Source of the DNA: Achromobacter insolitus
GTDB lineage: Bacteria; Pseudomonadota; Gammaproteobacteria; Burkholderiales; Burkholderiaceae_B
Direction of reading: 5' to 3'
Assembly: GCF_002209555.1 (NCBI RefSeq)
Contig: NZ_NJIF01000002.1
Span: 682,001 to 746,000, forward strand
DNA: 64,000 nt
The translations under genes were made by a program, and so were the position numbers. How positions within the stretch are numbered: the stretch's first letter is position 1; every line of letters starts with the position of its first letter. A model generated the notes under the pieces. That model was not told the DNA's origin and searched no databases. It saw only the letters and a program-made list of their open reading frames with translations. This document shows positions 18,454 to 25,231 of this stretch, piece by piece.

Positions 18454-18687
18454 TCATGACGAAGACTTTGGAAGCGCCAATGCATCAGCGCGCGGCTGCA
18501 CAAACTCTTGCAGGCTTATCTGACCATCGACGAAACGCTGAGCGTGGGCCTCATCTGCTTCACTGAGCGAGAAACCTTCTAGACCGACGGAGGCCCGCGC
18601 ATAGTTAACTGCCGATTGCCGGCGGCTGCGTTCGGTATCCGATATGGTTTTGTGGGGCTGTTGCCTGCATTTACCCGTGCTTGCCAT
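18454..18687 (-). CDS. VbhA-type antitoxin (Fic inhibitor), no Fic toxin adjacent
   Basis: 77 residues. The core RRQSAVNYARASVGLEGFSLSEAD, followed by AQRFVDGQISLQEFV, is the VbhA antitoxin pattern. It carries the class I Fic-inhibition motif (S/T)xxxE(G/N) as S33-V-G-L-E37-G38; that glutamate blocks ATP binding in the Fic active site. Start ATG 18687 has a strong AAGGAGG site. In known systems the fic gene follows immediately, but here the next gene on this strand is the ABC-3C effector, and no HPFxxGNGR-type Fic frame is present. It is either an orphan left after loss of its toxin or a domesticated inhibitor. Confidence 0.78.
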   Translation of the reverse strand: MASTGKCRQQPHKTISDTERSRRQSAVNYARASVGLEGFSLSEADEAHAQRFVDGQISLQEFVQPRADALALPKSSS

Positions 18688-18741
18688 GGTGCCTCCTTGC
18701 CGTAGGTAACTCGATCTTACAAGAAGTATGGGTAATTTGGT

Positions 18742-19300
18742 TTAGGTACACGTAGCTACAGAGATGGCGCGCTGAAATTGTCTTGTTCTTGTTTTACCTG
18801 CTATGGACGCCAGTATCGGCTGCATACTAGCCGTAGTTTCCAAAGTTGCTTTGCCTCTCTGGACTCTCCACCCTCGCCGGCGGGAGCCTCGGGAGCAGGG
18901 GTTGCAGGCCTCTGGCCCGGAGCTCTTACCCCCGGGGCATAGCGTAGGGCGCTCCTGCCGCGTCAAGGGGCCCTGTCCTCGCCCTGTGGGCTGCGGGCCG
19001 CGCCAACCCCTTGACCCGTCATCCGCTTGATAGCACCGCTACTGACGCCGTTTGGCCGGAAGAGGCGTCAAGGGCGGAACCGGAAGCCGCAGCCCGAAGC
19101 GCAGCGCAGGGAACGGGTGAGGATCCCGGGCGAAGCCTTCACCCTTGATGCCTCTGGAAGCCATGCAGCCTGTCGGCCGGGGGGAGGAACAAGGCGAAGC
19201 CGCTGGGCCTGCCCCCGCGGCCAGTCCGGCAAGAACGGACGCGGGATGCAACCGAAGGGGTTGCCCAAGCGTAGCGCGGAGATATGTGCGGCCATAAATG
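18742..19300. other. GC-rich non-coding block inside the island
   Basis: About 560 bp much richer in GC than the surrounding island. Short frames are open on both strands, as expected by chance at such composition, but none has a domain or a clear start. Inverted repeats are present, for example GTCAAGGGG (18962-18970) against CCCCTTGAC (19007-19015). It could be a structured RNA, a transfer origin remnant, or a regulatory block from an integrative element. Nothing more can be shown. Confidence 0.4.
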
Positions 19301-19325
19301 AAAAGGCCTCGCTGATGGCGAGGCC
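19301..19325 (-). terminator. Intrinsic terminator for the 19347-19670 gene
   Basis: Stem GGCCTCGC (19305-19312) with GCGAGGCC (19318-19325), with four T on the minus strand after the stem. It lies 21 bp beyond the stop codon of the minus-strand gene and supports that gene being real. Confidence 0.72.
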
Positions 19326-19346
19326 GATGCGGACGCAACATGCACA

Positions 19347-19670
19347 TCACTTACCGTTGACGGAGCCGCCCGTTGCCGGCCCCCAGTTCTTGCCCATGTT
19401 CTGCAAGACGTGTTGCCGATAGGCTGGGTTCCACATGGTGTTGCCTGCGATCATGTGGTTGGTTCGGCCAGCAGTAACCATCATGCCCGACTGCATATCG
19501 CGGCGAGTCGTTCTGGAATTCACCACGTTGCCAATATCCTGCGCCATGCTCTTGAATGTCACCGCGTCAAAGGCGATGCCGCCAGCCAGTTTGTCACCGA
19601 AACCACTCGTTTTTCTCTGTGCCAAGAAGACGGTCAAGGCAAGAACGATGATCTGCACTCCACGTATCAT
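19347..19670 (-). CDS. Small hypothetical protein with N-terminal hydrophobic segment
   Basis: 107 residues from the ATG at 19670 (the frame is open to a TTG at 19688). The N-terminus MIRGVQIIVLALTVFLAQRK is a membrane anchor or uncleaved signal. The rest is polar, with SRTTRRDMQSGMMVTAGRTN and a glycine/asparagine-rich tail. No family is recognised. An intrinsic terminator directly after the stop supports expression. Proteins of this kind are common in integrative elements, but no transfer function can be claimed. Confidence 0.45.
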   Translation of the reverse strand: MIRGVQIIVLALTVFLAQRKTSGFGDKLAGGIAFDAVTFKSMAQDIGNVVNSRTTRRDMQSGMMVTAGRTNHMIAGNTMWNPAYRQHVLQNMGKNWGPATGGSVNGK

Positions 19671-19717
19671 GACGGGTATGCAGAACAAGTCGTTAGGGAA
19701 CTATATGGAATCTTGGA

Positions 19718-20407
19718 ATGACGCCCGGTAATGTCCGAGTCCAGTGTTTTCAATTGAATGCCAACGGCCGTGATTTTGCGGCGGGGAACATCCATGGTCA
19801 TTTTGGTCGGCTTGAAGTCGCGCTGGCTGCCGTAAAGTTCTCGCCAGAAAAGGACCGATTGTTTTCCGTAGGGGACCTTGTAGACCGAGGCCCTGAATCG
19901 GCCGATGTTCTGAAATGGTTGGAGCGCCCGTGGTTTCACGCGATCTGTGGGAATCACGACTTGATGACGTGGCGGCGGGCGATGGGCGATCCGATTCCGG
20001 ACGTCGATCATCGTGTCCACGGCGGCGGATGGTTGGATGCCTGTGTTATCGATGCTCGTGAACGCATTGCGGCCTGCTTGAGCGCCTTGCCGCTGGCTAT
20101 CGAGGTAGAAACGCCTAGTGGTGTAGTCGGTATGGTTCATGCCGACTTCCCCTATGACGATTGGCAGGCTATTCACGGCGCTACCTTTAGTCCAGAGGAC
20201 GAAGATGCCTGCCTATGGTCCGTAGATCGTTATCGAATGCAGTATTCCCAGCCTGTCCGCAATGTACGTGCGGTGGTCCATGGACATATGACCCTACACG
20301 AGCCTGCGCAGCTTGGCAACGTTTACTACATCGATACAGGTGGATGGCAGGATGAGGGGAGGTTTACGTTGCTGGACTTGCATACGCTGAAATTGTGGCC
20401 GTGCTAA
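19718..20407 (+). CDS. PPP-type metallophosphatase with altered first metal ligand
   Basis: 229 residues with the PrpA/PrpB (lambda-phosphatase-like) fold signatures: GNIHGHFGRL (23-32), GDLVDRGP (52-59), GNHD (78-81), a later His in MVHADFP, and VVHGHM near the C-terminus. These bind two metal ions and hydrolyse phosphoserine, phosphotyrosine or diadenosine polyphosphates in the family. The first motif is normally GDxHG; here Asp is replaced by Asn (N24, codon AAC), which could weaken or remove one metal site. It lies alone, divergent from the small gene at 19347-19670. Confidence 0.8.
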   Translation: MTPGNVRVQCFQLNANGRDFAAGNIHGHFGRLEVALAAVKFSPEKDRLFSVGDLVDRGPESADVLKWLERPWFHAICGNHDLMTWRRAMGDPIPDVDHRVHGGGWLDACVIDARERIAACLSALPLAIEVETPSGVVGMVHADFPYDDWQAIHGATFSPEDEDACLWSVDRYRMQYSQPVRNVRAVVHGHMTLHEPAQLGNVYYIDTGGWQDEGRFTLLDLHTLKLWPC

Positions 20408-20670
20408 TGCCATTTTGCTACCTCTGGAGTACACGGACCAGCCTTCAAAGGCCCCGCAAACGGGCGGATCAGAGAAGTGATCTGATATGCGAAAAAAGGT
20501 TCATCGCCGATTTCCGGGGAAGGCTTCTCGCCTGACGTTTTCGAGATTGCGCAGTAGCAGCCTGCCTGAAGACCTGATGCTCTTGCGCGCCACTCGGTCG
20601 CCGCGTAGGCGGGGATGATTCGCTCCGGAAGAGATACGGCCGAGTTCGGCCACAAGCCGTCACTGACCAT
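20404..20670 (-). CDS. Hypothetical short protein
   Basis: 88 residues from the ATG at 20670, overlapping the end of the phosphatase gene by 4 bp on the opposite strand. The segment SLPERIIPAYAATEWRARAS and the cysteine pair CYC look protein-like, but no family, ribosome-binding site or partner is seen. It may be a remnant of a longer gene or a chance frame. Confidence 0.3.
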   Translation of the reverse strand: MVSDGLWPNSAVSLPERIIPAYAATEWRARASGLQAGCYCAISKTSGEKPSPEIGDEPFFAYQITSLIRPFAGPLKAGPCTPEVAKWH

Positions 20671-20851
20671 CCAATCCGGATAGCGGCCATCCAAGCGAGG
20701 CGGTATGCTCTCCGCCTGTGTGCCAGATGGGGCGCATCAGCCCACTAATCTGTCGGCCGCTGCTATTCCTGTCTTGTTATCTTGCCTGGCACGTGGCTCC
20801 TGCATCCAAACAGTGACTTGCAGGACAAGTTATCTGACATTCCAACGTTAT

Positions 20852-20867
20852 GCGACAGAACTGTCGC
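20852..20867. promoter_or_regulatory. Palindromic operator candidate upstream of the XRE-ImmA gene
   Basis: GCGACAG-AA-CTGTCGC, a perfect 7-bp inverted repeat with a 2-bp centre, 74 bp before the ATG at 20941. The downstream protein has an XRE helix-turn-helix domain, which typically binds palindromes of this size and represses its own operon. Confidence 0.55.
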
Positions 20868-20940
20868 CCTAAAACAAAGTTTTGCCTCATAGAATGGCAC
20901 CCGATTCGCTCAATGTTCATATCGATCTAGAAGGCAAGAC

Positions 20941-22089
20941 ATGAAGATTGATCTTGTGTTGATCTCGACTCGGCTTGCAGAAGCACGCCGGCTCCAATCT
21001 GTTGAACTTGCTGAAGCCGCAGCGCAGACTGGCATTGAAGCCGGACGGCTCGCAAGCATCGAAGCCGGTCAACAGGTGCCTTCCGGCGACGAACTGCTGA
21101 TCCTTGCTAACTACTATGCACGTGATTTTCGTGACTTTGTCGATCCAAGCCGCCCAGAGCCGTTCAAACAGACCGATATCCTTTACCGTAGATACGGACA
21201 AGCATTTACTCCCAGAGATCGGCGAGCAATTCAGGAATTCTTGTTTCTCTGTGAGATTGAGGCCACTCTTGAGAAGGAGCTTGGTGGTGGCGTCACCCAA
21301 TTCCCGTTTAGACCTACCGGCACCCATATGAAATCGCACGGGGAGCAGGCAGCAAAGGCACTACGGCGTCAAATGGGGTACAGCGCAAAGCAAATTCGAC
21401 TGGATATTTACTCAGACTTTCGCAGCATCGGATTGCATGTTTTTCGGCGTCGACTGGCTAACTCAGAAATTTCCGGCCTTTACATTGAGCATCCCATTGC
21501 GGGCCATTGCATCTTGGTCAATTACGAAGAAGACATTTACCGGCAGCGGTTTTCCGCAAGCCACGAGGCTGCACATGCCATTTTTGATTCCACCGAGGCG
21601 GCCAGCGTCAGCTACCAGCGGAATAGCTCCAAATACGACCGACAAGACCTGAAAGAGATACGGGCGAATCGGTTTGCCTCCTGTTATCTGATGCCCCCCG
21701 AACTGCTCCCCAGGAATCAGCATTGGGATACGGCGCTGGCTCAACATTGGGCACAAACGCTTAAGGTCAGCACGGAAGCCTTGTCATATGCCTTGCTAGA
21801 TGCCCAACTTGTTGGCCAAGGCACTGCAAAGTTAATTCGCTCGGCACGCGTGCCGATGGCAGAAAAGGTTGATCCTGAAGCCCCCGACTATCTCAACGCT
21901 ACTCAGTTGAACCGCCGACTACAGTTAATGGAGCGCGGCCTGTCAGATTACTACGTGGGCTTGTGTTTCGAGGCCCACAAACAAGGGCTGATTTCGGCTG
22001 GTCGATTAGGGGAGGCCTTGTTAGCCGACCACAAGGAGACACGAGAAATTTCCATCCTTTACGGCCGGAGCATCGTTGATGAGCTTTGA
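20941..22089 (+). CDS. XRE regulator fused to ImmA/IrrE zinc metallopeptidase
   Basis: 382 residues. An N-terminal XRE helix-turn-helix (about 7-55, RLAEARRLQSVELAEAA with IEAGRLASIEAG) is followed by a linker and an ImmA/IrrE-Mpr peptidase domain with HEAAH at 208-212 and the downstream Glu in KEIRANRFASCYLMP (about 239). A helical C-terminal region follows. Such proteins cut a partner repressor or antitoxin in response to stress, phage or DNA damage (ImmA in ICEBs1, IrrE in Deinococcus). AAGG precedes the ATG at 20941. The stop lies 14 bp inside the PIN gene, so the two are coupled. The pair resembles toxin-antitoxin modules linked to COG2856 proteases. Confidence 0.85.
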   Translation: MKIDLVLISTRLAEARRLQSVELAEAAAQTGIEAGRLASIEAGQQVPSGDELLILANYYARDFRDFVDPSRPEPFKQTDILYRRYGQAFTPRDRRAIQEFLFLCEIEATLEKELGGGVTQFPFRPTGTHMKSHGEQAAKALRRQMGYSAKQIRLDIYSDFRSIGLHVFRRRLANSEISGLYIEHPIAGHCILVNYEEDIYRQRFSASHEAAHAIFDSTEAASVSYQRNSSKYDRQDLKEIRANRFASCYLMPPELLPRNQHWDTALAQHWAQTLKVSTEALSYALLDAQLVGQGTAKLIRSARVPMAEKVDPEAPDYLNATQLNRRLQLMERGLSDYYVGLCFEAHKQGLISAGRLGEALLADHKETREISILYGRSIVDEL

Positions 22090-22699
22090 TCCGGCACGAT
22101 TCGCTGTTGTTTCCGTGGTAGATACCTGCGCGGTTTGGAACATGCTTTCTTCACTGCGCCTGAACGAAGCCGCCATTCAGGCGAAGCTGCATTTCTGCAT
22201 TACGCCTGTTGTACTTTATGAATGCCTGCACAAGCCTCGCCCGAATATCACACCTGAGCAGCAAGAGCTCATGGGGCGTTTGGTCTCCAATCGAGCAAAA
22301 GGCAGATTTCCTGTGCAGGAGTGTAGTTTGGATGACTTGCTCACCGTATCAGAAAGAGCGCCGGGCAAGCTCGGGTCCGGGGAGCTGTCGTGTATTGCTG
22401 CCGCTTATCGCATCCGCAATATTGCGGTAATGACTGACGAGAAACTGACCAGAAGGTACGCGCAGAACAACTTGGGATTGTCGGTGGAAACCACGCCTCG
22501 CCTCTATGGTTACCTTCACTATCACCAGCACTTGGGCGGCGCTGATCACGATGAGGTCATCAAAGAGCACGAGCGTTTCGAGAAAAGACCGCTAACTCCG
22601 TTTTTTAATCAGACGTTCGATGAGGCAATGCGTTGCCGGCTGATGACCAGCATGAGCGCAACCCTGTCTTCGCCAACGGCTGGCACGAATTCAGAATGA
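22076..22699 (+). CDS. PIN-like domain ribonuclease, probable toxin
   Basis: 207 residues. The PIN acidic residues are in place: D16 in VVDTCAVWN, E49 in LYECL, E103 in LGSGELSC and D121 in VMTDEKL. The fold is alpha/beta with a conserved GSGELSCIAAA helix start, as in VapC-like metal-dependent RNases. The C-terminal 60 residues are polar and variable. It starts inside the XRE-ImmA gene (14-bp overlap, ATG 22076, with a second ATG as the next codon). The most likely role is the toxic or effector part controlled by the upstream regulator/protease. Experimental activity is unknown. Confidence 0.8.
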   Translation: MMSFDPARFAVVSVVDTCAVWNMLSSLRLNEAAIQAKLHFCITPVVLYECLHKPRPNITPEQQELMGRLVSNRAKGRFPVQECSLDDLLTVSERAPGKLGSGELSCIAAAYRIRNIAVMTDEKLTRRYAQNNLGLSVETTPRLYGYLHYHQHLGGADHDEVIKEHERFEKRPLTPFFNQTFDEAMRCRLMTSMSATLSSPTAGTNSE

Positions 22700-22940
22700 G
22701 AATCATCGGTAATTGTTGTTAAAGCGACATGGCTACTAACTGCTCCTTCAACTCGGATGCCACAGCAGGCCACGCTCTCGGCTTTCTTATGATCCCGCGA
22801 TATCTTCCGCACTTCGTGCTCCGACGTCAGACCGAGATCGACCAAAAGCGGATTGTCAGTGGGCTGCAATCGGTAGGCTTCTTCGGTCGGGAGCGGCCTT
22901 CGCCATCATGAGGCGGCTCTCGGCGCGAAACGGAAACTCA

Positions 22941-23753
22941 CTACCAAAAGGATTCCTCATTTGCCTTTGGACGCGAGAGGGCATGGTGCCTAGTGTTGTG
23001 GATATCGATGGTCTGCCTGATGTTGTCTTGTGCGAAGATCAGATAGAGCACTTCCAGAGCCCCCAGAAAAGCAGATATAGCAGCTGACAAAATTTGTTCA
23101 AGCCCATCTCGTTGGGGTGAAAACTTTAGCTTCTCAATGCGTCCTGATGCATTTCGTACTAAATGTCGATTCATAGACTCTAAAGAGGCGTGAGCCGAAT
23201 CCCCTGACAGCTTTCTATACACCACCTGATATAAGGGATCGAGGCCAACTTCTTTTGCCAACTGAAGGAGCTTAATATCCTTGAGGACATGACCTTTGGC
23301 CTTGACGTCATCTACCAGCGTGCGCATATCCGCAGCTGCTTGCACGTCTCCCATGTCCTCCTCAAGATGAGTTGCCAGAGCTGCAGCCATGGAAGCAAAG
23401 TGAGCGTTGTTTGATGCAGCCATTCTCTGGGGGAAATCCGCAACCATGGCTAGGCCGCCAAGATAAATTGCGCTCTCTACGACATTGCGTGCAAGTGCAC
23501 CGGCGTCTGCCAGCATGCCACGCTCCGTCAGCAAAATCACCGCCTCGAAAGACTGTAACGCTCGAGCAAACATAGCGGCCGCTCCCAGCTCCCGATCTGA
23601 GCCACTTGAGGGAGCCAAGGTAACTAATATGGCTACTGAGGCACGATTGATGTCCTCAACAAGGGTGAACCAATCCGCTGCATTTTCGCGAACCTCTTGC
23701 CGCCAAGCATTTACATTGGGCGACAGAAATCCATCTGGCAGTAGACTCCTCAT
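22941..23753 (-). CDS. DUF5677-family protein
   Basis: 270 residues, almost entirely alpha-helical. Conserved pieces are ALQSFEAVILLTERGMLADAGALARNVVESAIYL and, further on, YRKLSGDSAHASLESMNRH. This matches DUF5677, a family of unknown function common on mobile elements and often near phage-defence genes. The ATG at 23753 was preferred to the upstream TTG at 23765 because GAGG lies 7 bp before it. It stands alone on the minus strand. No enzymatic motif is evident apart from the conserved H in SAHAS. Confidence 0.68.
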   Translation of the reverse strand: MRSLLPDGFLSPNVNAWRQEVRENAADWFTLVEDINRASVAILVTLAPSSGSDRELGAAAMFARALQSFEAVILLTERGMLADAGALARNVVESAIYLGGLAMVADFPQRMAASNNAHFASMAAALATHLEEDMGDVQAAADMRTLVDDVKAKGHVLKDIKLLQLAKEVGLDPLYQVVYRKLSGDSAHASLESMNRHLVRNASGRIEKLKFSPQRDGLEQILSAAISAFLGALEVLYLIFAQDNIRQTIDIHNTRHHALSRPKANEESFW

Positions 23754-23919
23754 TGAGCACCTCAATTAGTCGGTAAAGCGTCGATTTTAGAGGTGCTAGC
23801 ATGGCGCGTGAGGGGGCGGGCGCAAAAAAAATCGGACGAGCGCTTTGGGTCAGGAGCAATGGCCAGAAAGGTTCGTTCTGCACCCCCAACCTCCCCGCAG
23901 CTCGGCGTAGACCCAAAGA

Positions 23920-23951
23920 AAAGGCCCTTCACCCATAGGTGAAAGGCCTTT
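23920..23951. terminator. Bidirectional intrinsic terminator
   Basis: A 14-bp stem, AAAGGCCCTTCACC (23920-23933) against GGTGAAAGGCCTTT (23938-23951) with one mismatch, and T-rich sequence on both sides. It closes the lipoprotein gene on the minus strand. Confidence 0.8.
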
Positions 23952-23976
23952 CGTTTTAGAACTGACTCAGGGTGGT

Positions 23977-24603
23977 TTATCCGCGCTTAAACAAGCGCTC
24001 GTGCATCCATCCCTCATTGGTCAGGATGACAGCCGCCTTGCCCTGTATATCTCCCTGGGTCTGTTCCGCAAAATTCTTGTAGTTGGCACGCATGCCTTCC
24101 GATTTGGCCCAGCCATCTGCTCCCTCTACCTTATAACGGTAGTTCACCTGCGACAGCTTTACGCCCATCATGTCGCTGGGTTCAGTGAAGTTGCTCACTT
24201 CCACTACGGTGTACTTGCCGGTGCAGAAGGCTTCTTGCCCAGCCAGCGTGCTGGCGCCATTGGCGACGAGGAATTTCTTGCCGGTGTCAGTGATTTGGTA
24301 CTCGGTGGCCGGCTCCATCTTGTTGCCGAACATGGCTTTGACTTCGGTGTCTCGCTTTGTCAGCAGTCCGGCATCGACCAGCGCGTCGGCGCGCTTCTTG
24401 CTCTGACCGCCCAGCATGTCTTGATTCGCCACGGTGAACGGAAAGCCCTTTCCAGGAATCGCAGCGCACAGGCCCTTCTGAGTGTCCAGGTATGCCTGTA
24501 TGGCCTTGCTGAAGTTGCTCTTGTTGGCGTCCTTGGCGCTGCCGCACGCGGCAAGGGTAAGTGCAAGGCTGCTGATGGCGACGATCTTGATAGCGGTATG
24601 CAA
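23977..24603 (-). CDS. Lipoprotein of unknown function
   Basis: 208 residues. The N-terminus MHTAIKIVAISSLALTLAAC is a lipoprotein signal with lipobox LAAC, Cys at position 20. The mature chain has no known domain; a winged-helix-like region (about 55-115: KRADALVDAGLLTKRD, TEYQITDTGKKFL) followed by a beta-rich tail (YRYKVEGADGWAK) is suggested by pattern. It is followed by a strong terminator, so it is probably a single-gene unit. It is near the integrase end of the island, a usual place for recently acquired cargo. Confidence 0.7.
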   Translation of the reverse strand: MHTAIKIVAISSLALTLAACGSAKDANKSNFSKAIQAYLDTQKGLCAAIPGKGFPFTVANQDMLGGQSKKRADALVDAGLLTKRDTEVKAMFGNKMEPATEYQITDTGKKFLVANGASTLAGQEAFCTGKYTVVEVSNFTEPSDMMGVKLSQVNYRYKVEGADGWAKSEGMRANYKNFAEQTQGDIQGKAAVILTNEGWMHERLFKRG

Positions 24604-24642
24604 AACTAGCTTCCTCTGTAGATTAAGACTATCGGTTGTTCA

Positions 24643-24900
24643 TTATGGCAACGCGATGGAGCGATTATGCGTTGTTGGCATCGGCTTGTGGCCGCTGATG
24701 GCGGATACCTCCGGATCGCTCAAGCCGGCTTCCATGAACCGGCTAACAGTCTTGTGCTGCAGATCGTGAAAGCGGAAATCCTTAAGGCCCATTGCTTGCT
24801 TGGCATCGGGCCACGCTTTGTCGAACGGGTAGGGGCGTCGTATGGGATCCTGGCTGGGTGCGCCGAAGAACGCGAGTTCGGTGTCGGGCGGGCGCAGGGG
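24643..24900 (-). pseudogene. Tyrosine recombinase (phage-type integrase) remnant
   Basis: Only part of the catalytic domain survives: DTELAFFGAP, RRPYPFDKAW, then GLKDFRFHDLQHKTVSRFMEAGLSD and EVSAISGHKPM. These are the HxLRH box (here HDLQH, with Arg replaced by Gln) and the SGHK box of tyrosine integrases. The segment with the final Tyr is diverged (THNRSIALP, then stop), and the entire N-terminal two thirds is absent. It lies 127 bp from the tRNA-Leu 3' end, the expected place for an island integrase, and should be inactive. Confidence 0.8.
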
Positions 24901-25026
24901 TTGGCAAGTGACTCGGTGAACACGCGGACCGAAACTTGACCTGACCACAATGCTAGGATAATCCCCCGATGCGGGGCTTGTACTGCGAAATCTTCTAACG
25001 GTTTGAATTAGCAGAAGATTTGAAGA

Positions 25027-25111
25027 TGGTGCCCGGGGCCGGAATCGAACCGGCACGCCTTGCGGCGGGGGATTTTGAGTCCCCTGCGTCTACCAATTTC
25101 ACCACCCGGGC
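25027..25111 (-). tRNA. tRNA-Leu (anticodon CAA)
   Basis: 85 nt with encoded CCA. Acceptor GCCCGGG/CCCGGGC, D-arm GGTGAAATTGGTAGACGC, anticodon loop CTCAAAA giving CAA, a long variable arm, and T-arm GGTTCGATTCC. It is the integration target of the island to its left. Confidence 0.95.
25041..25080 (-). repeat. Proximal attachment core of the island (inside tRNA-Leu)
   Basis: 40 bp identical to 11848-11887. It spans from the anticodon loop through the variable arm into the T-arm. The tRNA stays intact because the incoming element restored its 3' end. Confidence 0.85.
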
Positions 25112-25164
25112 TAGGAGGTCGCGGACACGTCCAGGTGACGGTCGCGGGAGAAGCGAAGACGGCG

Positions 25165-25193
25165 ATTATATGCGGTCTGAGAAAAATTGTCAG
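25165..25193 (-). promoter_or_regulatory. Sigma-70 promoter of tRNA-Leu
   Basis: On the minus strand CTGACA (-35, 25193-25188), a 17-bp spacer, and a perfect TATAAT (-10, 25170-25165), about 54 bp before the tRNA. Confidence 0.8.
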
Positions 25194-25231
25194 GCCAGGG
25201 GCGCAAATGGCCCCTGGCGCGGTGTTGCCGC

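Larger units (their letters stand above)
11848..25080. mobile_element. Genomic island integrated at tRNA-Leu(CAA)
   Basis: About 13.2 kb bounded by 40-bp exact direct repeats, one inside an intact tRNA-Leu gene. A fragment of a tyrosine recombinase lies next to that tRNA. The cargo is clearly AT-richer than either flank, apart from one GC-rich block at 18.75-19.3 kb. Cargo: nuclease/SEC-C protein, three-gene ABC-3C operon, VbhA-like antitoxin, metallophosphatase, ImmA/IrrE-PIN pair, DUF5677 protein and a lipoprotein. With the integrase truncated, the element is probably no longer able to excise by itself. Confidence 0.82.

Noticed and set aside
22729-22911. 60-codon frame between the PIN gene and the DUF5677 gene
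   Set aside because: No ribosome-binding site and no similarity pattern; probably chance in a 241-bp gap.
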